This document shows positions 55,947 through 64,000 of a stretch of 64,000 nucleotides of DNA, piece by piece. The stretch spans positions 4,402,001-4,466,000 of the forward strand of contig NZ_OZ156465.1 of NCBI RefSeq assembly GCF_964212655.1, written 5' to 3'. This stretch comes from Candidatus Thiodiazotropha sp. LNASS1. GTDB lineage: Bacteria; Pseudomonadota; Gammaproteobacteria; Chromatiales; Chromatiaceae. Position 1 is the stretch's first letter; each line of letters starts with the position of its first letter. The notes below the pieces were generated by a model. That model was given only the letters and a program-made list of their open reading frames with translations. It ran no database searches and was not told the DNA's origin. A program made the translations under genes and the position numbers.

Positions 55947-58900
55947 ATGTTGAGGCTCTACCAATCAAACCATCTTGAATCGCTTGCGGCACGCCTGTCC
56001 GGACTGCTTGCCGAGCCGGTGGGTGAGGCTCTGCAGCAGGAGCAGGTGATCGTTCAACACCCGGGCATGGCCCGCTGGCTCTCATTGCGAATCGCCGGTC
56101 ATCTGGGGATTTGCGCCAATCTCTCTTTTCCGCTGCCCGCAGCATTTATATGGCAGCTTTTTCACGCCCTGTTGCCGGATGTGCCTGACTATGATCGTTA
56201 TCAGCCAAAACGTCTGACGTGGCGTATCTACAGACTGCTCCGGGATGTCGATGAGAAATTGACAGATCCTTCGGTCACCGGCTATCTGGCTGGAGCGGAC
56301 GATATTAAGCGCTTTCAGTTGGCGCAACAGCTGGCCATGCTGTTCGATCGATATCTGATCTATCGGCCAGACTGGATTCTCAAATGGCAGCTGGGAGAGG
56401 CGGCTACCGAAGGTGATGAATGGCAGGCCGGTCTTTGGCGCCGTCTCACGGAGGAAGATGCGGTTCATTGGGTGAGCCTGCAACTTCAGTTGAGCAGGAT
56501 GTCGACAACCTCTTTTCAGAAGATCCTGCCGCCGAGGGTGTTTGTCTTTGGTGTTCCCACCCTCTCTCCTGGCTACCTGGAGATCATTCGACACGTCGCA
56601 TCGCTGATTGATGTTCATCTTTTTCTGCTAAATCCCTGTGAGGCCCACTGGGCTGACATCGTCTCACCCAGTGAGCAGGCACAGTTGGCTCTGCAGTCGC
56701 GGGAACAGGCGCTCTACCTGGAAGTGGGCAATCCGTTGCTTGCCACAATGGGTCGGCAGGGGCGGGACTTTTTTGCTGCCATCAACGAGATGGATCCGGG
56801 TGGTGAGGAGCTCTACCAAAGGCAACATGACGATCTGTTGTTGCATCAAATGCAGAATCAGATATTGACTTTGAGTGAGCCGCAATCCGGATGCTCAACG
56901 GACGGTTCCATCACGCTCCATCGCTGCCACAGCCCGATGCGCGAGGTTGAGGTGCTCTACGATCAACTCCTGGCGCTGTTGGAGGATCTGCCGGATCTGA
57001 CAGCGTCGGATATTCTGGTGATGACACCGGATATTGACCGTTATGGTCCTCTGATCAAGGCTCACTTCTCAACGCCGGGCAGCCGTCCGAAGATACCCTT
57101 CAGGATCAGCGGTGGCGGTCTGCTACAGAACAATCCACTGGCCACGGCTCTGCTGGAAATTGTTCAACTCCCTGGATACCGCTACCCGGTCGGCAGTGTG
57201 CTCAATCTGCTGGAATATCCGGCCATACGTCGTCGCTTCGGATTGGATGAAGAGGGAGTCGAACGGGTGACTCAATGGCTGAATCAGGCTGCTGTCCATT
57301 GGGGACGTGATGGCGAGAGCAAGCATTCCCTTGGATTGCCGGCGGAACAGAGTAATACCTGGCGGGCAGGGTTGTGGCAACTCCTGCTGGGTTATGCAAT
57401 GCAGGGAGATGCGGGAGAGCTTTGGCACCACCACTATCCATTGGATGCGGTGGAGGGGTCGGAGGGTCAATGGCTCGGTGGACTGCTGGCGTTTTGTGAT
57501 GCCCTTTTCGCGCTGGAAGATCAGCTCTTGATCGATCGGTCATCGCAGGCGTGGGTAAACTTCCTGATCGGGCTCACGGAGCAGTTCTTTTCTTCCGATG
57601 AAGAGAGTGAAGCACAACTCGAGTCGGTCAGAGAGGCTATTCATGCATTGGCCCAGGAGATGCAACAAGCGGGAATCGAGGAGCAGATTCCGATCGCACC
57701 GATCCGATATCGCCTACAGGAGCTGTTGAATATTTCAGTGGATCGGGGCTTTATGGGCGGTGGTGTTAATTTCTGTGCCCTCGCACCCATGCGAAGCCTG
57801 CCTTTTCGTGTGATCGCGCTGATCGGTATGAACGACGAAGCCTTTCCCCGCCAGCAGCCGGAGTTGGGATTCGATCTGATGTCGAGTGCCTTTCGTCGCG
57901 GAGATCGGTCACGAAGAGTGGATGATCGCTACCTCTTCCTGGAGACACTGATCTCTGCACGGGATCGTCTTTTAATCAGTTACGTCGGACGCAGTCAGCA
58001 TGACAATACCCTGCTTCCACCCTCCGTCGTGGTGGATGAGTTGTGCGATTCTCTGCAACTGATGGTGGCTGAGTCCGGCATGAAGGAGATCATTTTCGAC
58101 CACCCTTTACAGCCCTTCTCACGGGACTATTTTTTTGCTGACAGCACCCTCTTCAGCTATTCAGCGGAGATGTACGAGGCGGCAATGCGGGTCGGCAGTG
58201 GTGATCGCAATGAGCTTCCTCTGGTAGCGACGCCCCTGGTCGAAACAGAGGGGGATGGGCTGATCGATTTGCAGCGGTTTCTCCACTTTTTCACCAATCC
58301 GCTGAAAGGATTTGCCGATATCCGCTTGAATCTCGACCTCGAACAGGCGGAGCAGCTTCCCGAGGAGCGGGAACCATTCACCCTGGTGCGTTTCGATAGG
58401 TTGGCACTGGAACATGAGCTGGTGGAGTCTATGCTGGCGGACCAGAGCCCCGAAACATTGTATGAACAATTACGCGCCCGGGGACGCCTGCCGCACGGTA
58501 TGGCCGGTGAACAGACGTTTGGGCAGATGCAGGGCCGTGCAGCGGCAATGGTTCAACGCATTCAGGCGCTTGATAGCGGCGATCTACTGCAACCCTTGGA
58601 GGTTGATCTTAAGTTCGATGAACACCATCTGGTCGGCCACCTTCACGGTGTCACCACAGGGGGGCTGCTTACCTATAGTACGGATCGCCTCTTCCCCTAC
58701 CAGATGGTCAGGCATTGGATAAGACATCTGTTGTTGAATGCCCTCAATCCACCTGGGGTAACGCCAATGACATGTCTACTCGAGGGGGACAGAACAGGTC
58801 ACTACAGGTCCGTGGAGGAGGCGAAGGTTCATCTTGAGACGCTGATCCGGCGCTATCGCCAGGGTCTGCAGTTGCCGTTGTCGTTCTTCCCCGCAACCGC

Positions 58901-59117
58901 CTGGATCTATCAGGAAAAACTTGAGCAGGGTGGTGAGGAGGTGGCCCGTAAGGCGGCGCGACAGCGTTGGTTTGGCAACCGGTTTCAGCCAGGTGACGTG
59001 GATAAACCCTACCATCGTCTGTTGCGGCCGGACCGGCCCGCCCTCGATCAGGCATTCTTCGACACCAGCAGGGAGCTCCTGCAACCATTGATGGACCATC
59101 TGGAGTGGCAGGGATGA
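55947..59117 (+). CDS. recC: Exodeoxyribonuclease V subunit gamma (RecC)
   Basis: This Chi-recognition subunit of RecBCD has inactive helicase domains. At 1056 aa it is slightly shorter than E. coli RecC. It shows the opening LRLYQSNHLESLAARL, the phrase VQHPGMARWLSLRIA, and later ICANLSFPLPAAFIW and FCALAPMRSLPFRVIALIGMND. It starts the recC-recB-recD operon; no ptrA is between recC and recB, unlike E. coli. Confidence 0.96.
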   Translation: MLRLYQSNHLESLAARLSGLLAEPVGEALQQEQVIVQHPGMARWLSLRIAGHLGICANLSFPLPAAFIWQLFHALLPDVPDYDRYQPKRLTWRIYRLLRDVDEKLTDPSVTGYLAGADDIKRFQLAQQLAMLFDRYLIYRPDWILKWQLGEAATEGDEWQAGLWRRLTEEDAVHWVSLQLQLSRMSTTSFQKILPPRVFVFGVPTLSPGYLEIIRHVASLIDVHLFLLNPCEAHWADIVSPSEQAQLALQSREQALYLEVGNPLLATMGRQGRDFFAAINEMDPGGEELYQRQHDDLLLHQMQNQILTLSEPQSGCSTDGSITLHRCHSPMREVEVLYDQLLALLEDLPDLTASDILVMTPDIDRYGPLIKAHFSTPGSRPKIPFRISGGGLLQNNPLATALLEIVQLPGYRYPVGSVLNLLEYPAIRRRFGLDEEGVERVTQWLNQAAVHWGRDGESKHSLGLPAEQSNTWRAGLWQLLLGYAMQGDAGELWHHHYPLDAVEGSEGQWLGGLLAFCDALFALEDQLLIDRSSQAWVNFLIGLTEQFFSSDEESEAQLESVREAIHALAQEMQQAGIEEQIPIAPIRYRLQELLNISVDRGFMGGGVNFCALAPMRSLPFRVIALIGMNDEAFPRQQPELGFDLMSSAFRRGDRSRRVDDRYLFLETLISARDRLLISYVGRSQHDNTLLPPSVVVDELCDSLQLMVAESGMKEIIFDHPLQPFSRDYFFADSTLFSYSAEMYEAAMRVGSGDRNELPLVATPLVETEGDGLIDLQRFLHFFTNPLKGFADIRLNLDLEQAEQLPEEREPFTLVRFDRLALEHELVESMLADQSPETLYEQLRARGRLPHGMAGEQTFGQMQGRAAAMVQRIQALDSGDLLQPLEVDLKFDEHHLVGHLHGVTTGGLLTYSTDRLFPYQMVRHWIRHLLLNALNPPGVTPMTCLLEGDRTGHYRSVEEAKVHLETLIRRYRQGLQLPLSFFPATAWIYQEKLEQGGEEVARKAARQRWFGNRFQPGDVDKPYHRLLRPDRPALDQAFFDTSRELLQPLMDHLEWQG

Positions 59118-62100
59118 GTATGCGGATCGAATCGGTGGCCTTGCAGGGTTTCAATCTGGTGGAGGCAAGCGCCGGCACCGGGAAGACCCATACCTTGACC
59201 GGCCTCTATCTTCGGCTGCTGCTGGAACAGGACCATAGTCCGGAGAGGATCCTGGTGGTGACCTATACCAAAGCGGCAACGGCAGAACTGAAGACACGGA
59301 TTCGCCAGCGTCTTATCGATGCGCGGTCGCTGACGGATGGCGGTACAAGTGCCGATCCCCTGCTGCATAGCATCCTCGACAACATAGAGGACAAAGCGCG
59401 GGCCCGCAGGCGTCTCGATCTGGCGATTGCCGGCTTCGACAGGGCTGCTATCTATACCATCCACGGCTTTTGCCAGCGCGTACTGACTGAACAGGCATTC
59501 GAGACCGGGCAGGCATTCAACACCAATCTGGTAACGGATCAGGCTGATCGACTGCTGCAGATTGCTGATGATTACTGGCGACGTGAAATCAATCAGCTCC
59601 CCGGTCAGCTGCTTCAGGCCCTGCGTGACCGGATAGATACCCCCGAGGCATTGCTCCAGCGCATGCGTCCCGCTCTGGGCAAGCCTTACCTGCAGGTCAG
59701 GGCTTGTGATTGGCCGGAAGGCATTGGGTCGCTGGAGCTGCAGGCCAATCAGCTCCAGTCCGAAGTCAGGTCGTTGTGGCAGGAGCAACGCGATAGCATC
59801 CTCGCGCTACTCAGCGACACACAGGTGATGAAGGGAAATCTCTACCGCCGGGCATGGCTTGAGGGTTGGGGTGTGAAAATGGACCAATGGCTGCAGGCCA
59901 CGGTCTTTCAAAGACCCTTCGACAAGGCCGAACGGTTTACGTCGGAGAGTATCGAGGCTGCGATCAAGCCTGGACAAGCGGCTCCTCGGCATCCCTTCTT
60001 CAACCGGTTTTCCCGTTATATGGCCTGTGTCGAAGCGTGCGCCGATGCCTTCGACAAGGCATTCGTGGCTTTGCAAAAGTCTTTCTATGACTATCTTCTG
60101 GATGAGCTGCCGAGACGCCAGGCCGAGGCCAGGGAATGGTCCTACGACGACCTGTTGCTGCAGTTGCACGCCGCCTTGCTGGCGGACAGCGGTGGCCGTT
60201 TGAGTGGACTGTTGCGCCGGCGCTATCCTGCTGCATTAGTGGATGAGTTTCAGGATACCGATCCGGTGCAGTACCGGATTTTCGGTCAGATCTATCTCAA
60301 CAGCCGGCAACCGGTATTTCTGGTAGGGGATCCAAAACAGGCGATCTACAGTTTTCGCGGTGCCGATCTGTTCGCCTATCTGCGTGCCAGAGACGAGACA
60401 GGCGCCAAACACCATACCCTGGACATCAACTGGCGTTCGACACCTGGGCTGTTGCAGGCTGTCAACACCCTGTTCGGCAGTTCACATCGGCCATTCTTCG
60501 AGCCACGCATCGGTTTTGAAGCGGTCGCGGCTGGTGACAGGGAGATGGCATCCCTCACGATAGCGGATGGCAGTGAGGCGCCTTTTCAGATTTGGCATCT
60601 TACCTTCGGTGAGCAGACAGGGATCGAAGAGATCCGCCAGGCTGTGGCCGATGCCACCGCCGGGGAGATTGCCCGTCTGTTGACACTCGCTTCGCAAGGC
60701 AAGGCGCGCATAGGGGACAGGTCGCTATGTGGCGGTGATATTGCCGTACTGGTGCGGACCCATGAACAGGCCTCCCGTATTGCACAGGCCTTGAGGGCGT
60801 ATGGTACATCCAGTGTTCATAGTAATCAGCAGAGTGTCTACTGGAGCCAGGAGGCCGAGCAGTTGCAACGTCTGCTGCTCGCCCTGTTGGAGCCCCACAG
60901 GGGGCGTCTGGTCCGTGCCGCGCTGGCTACGCCGATGCTGGGCTGGGATGGCGCCGCCATTGATGAGATGAATCGTAAAGATGATTTGCAAAACGGATTG
61001 TTCAACCGCTTCTTTCATCATCATCGTGCTTGGCGGGACAACGGTTTCATCGTCATGATCAAGGCATTCGCCAATGAAATGGGGATCGAAAATCGATTGC
61101 TTGAGTTCTGCGACGGAGAGCGAAGGCTGACCAACTTTTACCATCTTCTGGAACTGCTGCAGCAATATGATGGCACGGCACGTCCCGGTATGGAGGGATT
61201 GGTTAAATGGTTTGCCCGCCAGCGCCAGACCCTATCCCAGGATGATGAGCATCTGTTGCGCTTGGAGAGTGACGGCAAGTTGGTGCAGATCGATACCCTG
61301 CACCATAGCAAGGGGTTGGAATACAATATTGTTTTCTGTCCCTTCTTGTGGGACCAAACTGAAGCCGGGTACGACGACAAACCCTTTCTGTTTCACGATC
61401 CGCATGAAGACTATGCGGCGGTGCTCGAACTTGGCTCAGAAGATTTTCATGACAACCGGGCCTATTTCCATGAGGAGGTTTTTGCGGAAAATCTTCGCCT
61501 GCTGTATGTGGCTTTGACGCGTCCACGTTATCGCTGTTACCTCCCATGGGGCTGGTTGAAGCAGAGCAGGCATTCAGCGCTTGGCTGGATATTGCATACC
61601 ACGAATAGAGCCGATTGTCCGCAGACCCTGGCGCAGTGGCGACAACAGCTCAAGACCTTGAATCCCGAAAGAGATGAGCAGGTGTTGCGGGTTTTGGCCA
61701 CAGCCGCCCGGGGTAGTATCGATATCACACCTTTACCCCATGCTGCGGAGATGGCGCAACTCACCCTGCCACTGCCGCCGGAACTGCAACCGCCGAGACG
61801 CTTTTCAGCATCCATATCAGCGGTTGGCGGTGTGGCCAGTTTCTCCTCGCTGGTTGCGGGACAGCATGAGGATAGACCGGATTACGACATCCAGACGACA
61901 ATTCTGAACCAGCCTCAGGATGCCCGCCGGGGTTTCAGCGTGCATGGCTTTCCGCGCGGCTCAAGACCCGGCAGCTGTCTGCATGCGATTCTGGAGGAGC
62001 TCGATTTCATGCAGCCCCATGGGCAGGCGGTCGAGCTGATGGTGGAGGAGAAACTTATGTTTCATGCCATCGATACCCGCTGGAAGGGTGTTGTAGTCCA

Positions 62101-62683
62101 GTGGATGAGAGAGGTTGTAGAGACGCCGCTCAATATCGATGGTTTGACCCTGAGTCGAATCGGGGCGGGGCAACGGCTGAATGAGATGGAATTTTATTTC
62201 CCCGCGAAATCACTGCAGCCCAAGGCGATCATGGCGCTTGCACGGCATCACCATTTCTCGGACGTCGATGGGCTGATTGACGGTCTGGCGAACCTCCATG
62301 CCAGTGTGGTGGATGGCTATGTGAAGGGCTATATCGATCTGGTCTTCGAAGTGGACGGATGTTTCTATCTGGCCGACTACAAGTCCAATTGGCTTGGCAA
62401 CAGCTACAGTGACTACCACCCCCGGGCTCTGACGAATGCGATGATCGAGCACCACTATACGCTACAGTATCTGCTCTACTCGCTGGCCTTGCATCGTTAT
62501 CTCAAGCTACGCCTGCCCGACTACGGGTATGAGCGTCATTTCGGTGGTGTCTACTATCTGTTTCTGCGCGGTATGCAGCCCCGGAGCGGTGCTCGCCTGG
62601 GGGTGGTCGCTGAAAGACCATCACAAGGCTTCATCGAGGCCCTGGACCGATTGATCGAGGCGCGCACCGATGAGTCTTCCTGA
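59114..62683 (+). CDS. recB: Exodeoxyribonuclease V subunit beta (RecB)
   Basis: This 3'-5' helicase and nuclease subunit of RecBCD has Walker A EASAGTGKTHTL near residues 17-28, DEFQDTDPVQYRIF, VGDPKQAIYSFRGAD and LHHSKGLEYNIVF. The C-terminal nuclease shows GYIDLVFEVDGCFYLADYKSNWLG. The ATG at 59114 overlaps the recC stop (ATGA) and is preferred over a GTG at 59105. The protein is 1189 aa. Confidence 0.97.
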   Translation: MSMRIESVALQGFNLVEASAGTGKTHTLTGLYLRLLLEQDHSPERILVVTYTKAATAELKTRIRQRLIDARSLTDGGTSADPLLHSILDNIEDKARARRRLDLAIAGFDRAAIYTIHGFCQRVLTEQAFETGQAFNTNLVTDQADRLLQIADDYWRREINQLPGQLLQALRDRIDTPEALLQRMRPALGKPYLQVRACDWPEGIGSLELQANQLQSEVRSLWQEQRDSILALLSDTQVMKGNLYRRAWLEGWGVKMDQWLQATVFQRPFDKAERFTSESIEAAIKPGQAAPRHPFFNRFSRYMACVEACADAFDKAFVALQKSFYDYLLDELPRRQAEAREWSYDDLLLQLHAALLADSGGRLSGLLRRRYPAALVDEFQDTDPVQYRIFGQIYLNSRQPVFLVGDPKQAIYSFRGADLFAYLRARDETGAKHHTLDINWRSTPGLLQAVNTLFGSSHRPFFEPRIGFEAVAAGDREMASLTIADGSEAPFQIWHLTFGEQTGIEEIRQAVADATAGEIARLLTLASQGKARIGDRSLCGGDIAVLVRTHEQASRIAQALRAYGTSSVHSNQQSVYWSQEAEQLQRLLLALLEPHRGRLVRAALATPMLGWDGAAIDEMNRKDDLQNGLFNRFFHHHRAWRDNGFIVMIKAFANEMGIENRLLEFCDGERRLTNFYHLLELLQQYDGTARPGMEGLVKWFARQRQTLSQDDEHLLRLESDGKLVQIDTLHHSKGLEYNIVFCPFLWDQTEAGYDDKPFLFHDPHEDYAAVLELGSEDFHDNRAYFHEEVFAENLRLLYVALTRPRYRCYLPWGWLKQSRHSALGWILHTTNRADCPQTLAQWRQQLKTLNPERDEQVLRVLATAARGSIDITPLPHAAEMAQLTLPLPPELQPPRRFSASISAVGGVASFSSLVAGQHEDRPDYDIQTTILNQPQDARRGFSVHGFPRGSRPGSCLHAILEELDFMQPHGQAVELMVEEKLMFHAIDTRWKGVVVQWMREVVETPLNIDGLTLSRIGAGQRLNEMEFYFPAKSLQPKAIMALARHHHFSDVDGLIDGLANLHASVVDGYVKGYIDLVFEVDGCFYLADYKSNWLGNSYSDYHPRALTNAMIEHHYTLQYLLYSLALHRYLKLRLPDYGYERHFGGVYYLFLRGMQPRSGARLGVVAERPSQGFIEALDRLIEARTDESS

Positions 62684-64000
62684 TAGCCTGTTACGCTCGC
62701 TCCACCGGCAGAATCTGCTCAACGATCTTGATCTGCATCTTGCCGAGTATCTGATGGCAGAGGCCGATGCCCCTTCGCCATCCCTCGCCCTGGCGATTGC
62801 ACTCACCAGTCGTGCCACCAGCGATGGGCATGTCTGCCTCGATCTTGGCGAGCTTGCGGGAAGAGCGCTATTCGATGAAGCGGAGATGGCGGTTCAGGCC
62901 CCTGGACTGGAAGAGTGGAGAGTCGAGTTACGACAAAGCGGGATTATCGGTGGTCCCGGTGACTGGCAACCCATGATTCTGGATAGCCGGAATCGGCTCT
63001 ACCTGCATCGCTATTGGGCCTATGAGCGACGCTTGGGAGACGCGTTGTTGCAGCGTGCCAGGAGTGACGATCAGATGATTGACCGGGAGGGGGTGAAGCA
63101 TGCTTTGGCAACACTGTTCCCGGTGCATGGCGCCGATGTTACAGATTGGCAGAAGGTTGCCGTTGCCACTGCGATCCTGCGGCCCCTCACCATCATCTCC
63201 GGTGGACCCGGCACCGGCAAGACGACAACCGTCCTTCGGTTGCTGGCGCTGTTGCGACTGCAGCCGGGGGGAAATGCGTTACGGATTGCCCTGGCAGCGC
63301 CCACAGGAATGGCTGCCGCACGTCTGCAACAGGCGATCCGGCAGGCCAAGGCATCGACGGCCCTCTCGAAAGAACAGCTGGCGACGATACCGGAGCAGGC
63401 GTCGACCCTGCATCGTCTGCTCGGTATGAACCGTTCGGGTACAGGCTTTCGTCACCATCGAGACAATCCCCTGCTGTTTGATGTAGTGATAGTGGATGAG
63501 GCATCGATGGTCGATGTGGCATTGATGGCCAAGCTCCTGGATGCCTTGCCTCATGCTGCGCGACTGGTGTTGTTGGGTGATCGCGATCAACTGGCCTCGG
63601 TGGAGGCAGGTTCGGTGATGGGTGATCTGTGTATCGGATGCAATGGGCCGGATGATGATTTCGCACGGCAATTGAGCGAGATCACGATGCAACCGGTGGC
63701 CGCAGGGGAGGAGTCCGCCAGTGAGTTGAAAAACAGTGTTATCGAACTGAGACAGAGCTACCGTTTCGATCCCGAGAGTCCGCTTGGACAGCTGGCCAAG
63801 GCTGTCAACAGGGGTGATGCGCAACAGGCCCGACAGCTGCTCCACAATGGAGGGAAAGAGCTGGGCCGTTTGGATCCGGGCGGTGATGTGGCAAGACTGG
63901 TTGCAAGTCGTTTTGGAAAGCTGTTCAAAGCGGTCGGATCAGGGGCGCCGGTGGCGTCGCTGTTCACCCTGTTGTACGAGTTTCGCTTGCTATGCGTAGT
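62670..64000 (+). CDS. recD: Exodeoxyribonuclease V subunit alpha (RecD), cut by the window end
   Basis: This is the 5'-3' helicase subunit. It starts at an ATG 14 bp inside the recB end and stays open for 443 codons to the window edge, so about two thirds to three quarters of the usual length is seen. The N-terminal RecB-contact domain is followed by Walker A GGPGTGKTTT (178-187), LAAPTGMAAARL, FDVVIVDEASMVD and LVLLGDRDQLASVEAG. No frameshift was seen. Confidence 0.95.
   Translation, partial: MSLPDSLLRSLHRQNLLNDLDLHLAEYLMAEADAPSPSLALAIALTSRATSDGHVCLDLGELAGRALFDEAEMAVQAPGLEEWRVELRQSGIIGGPGDWQPMILDSRNRLYLHRYWAYERRLGDALLQRARSDDQMIDREGVKHALATLFPVHGADVTDWQKVAVATAILRPLTIISGGPGTGKTTTVLRLLALLRLQPGGNALRIALAAPTGMAAARLQQAIRQAKASTALSKEQLATIPEQASTLHRLLGMNRSGTGFRHHRDNPLLFDVVIVDEASMVDVALMAKLLDALPHAARLVLLGDRDQLASVEAGSVMGDLCIGCNGPDDDFARQLSEITMQPVAAGEESASELKNSVIELRQSYRFDPESPLGQLAKAVNRGDAQQARQLLHNGGKELGRLDPGGDVARLVASRFGKLFKAVGSGAPVASLFTLLYEFRLLCV

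Overview
The window reads as chromosome of a free-living-type gammaproteobacterium. The best guess is a Chromatiales/Sedimenticolaceae-like sulfur-oxidiser relative; this is inferred from gene content, since no rRNA is present. Pointers are the gammaproteobacterial order uvrY/uvrC/pgsA/tRNA-Gly-tRNA-Cys-tRNA-Leu, the htpG-adk pair, RecBCD, IscR with the Cys92/98/104-His107 pattern, and an exosortase (XrtA/PEP-CTERM) regulatory block. Coding density is high, and nearly all of the 50 coding sequences called here belong to known families.

Layout. 0.1-1.6 kb: an outer-membrane barrel of the exosortase-linked polysaccharide type. Its stop codon overlaps the edge of a 271-bp element with perfect 34-bp terminal inverted repeats. 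1.9-5.3 kb: htpG with a textbook heat-shock promoter, adk and a thioredoxin. 5.7-11.3 kb: a YqiB-like protein, uvrY, a family-5 uracil-DNA glycosylase, uvrC, pgsA, a secreted small-heat-shock-like protein and three tRNA genes. 11.3-14.5 kb: an irregular patch holding a degraded second copy of the end of an SRAP (yedK) gene plus a tRNA 3' end, a candidate structured RNA, a CNNM/CorC membrane protein and the intact SRAP gene. 14.8-19.4 kb: a GNAT-like acyltransferase, iscR with its own promoter, prmB, an unrecognised 105-aa protein and hemN.

19.6-30.5 kb, minus strand: a type II secretion locus in the order G-H-I-J-K-L-M-N then D-E-F, ending in a small Sel1/TPR lipoprotein. gspC and the prepilin peptidase are absent from the window. 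30.8-38.8 kb: prsK-prsR-prsT, a Wza-like polysaccharide export lipoprotein and a tyrosine autokinase. This is the sensing and export part of an exosortase-associated exopolysaccharide system, without the chain-length regulator or exosortase itself. 39.3-42.1 kb: a proton-translocating transhydrogenase with split alpha subunit. 42.5-46.4 kb: hrpA.

46.4-46.6 kb: a consensus Pho box, a -10 element and a strong terminator with no significant open frame between them, which is a candidate phosphate-starvation small RNA. 46.8-55.8 kb: a YchJ/SEC-C protein, a lytic transglycosylase, a HEYGH zincin-like protein, a lipoprotein convergent with an MMPL-type exporter, a PilZ protein, a DUF1631 protein, a small conserved protein and an HDOD protein. 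55.9-64.0 kb: recC-recB-recD, with recD running off the end.

The points most worth follow-up are the Pho-box small RNA, the tRNA-Leu/SRAP duplication with its adjacent structured-RNA candidate, the terminal-inverted-repeat element between the barrel gene and htpG, and the lipoprotein that may be the secretin pilotin of the type II system.
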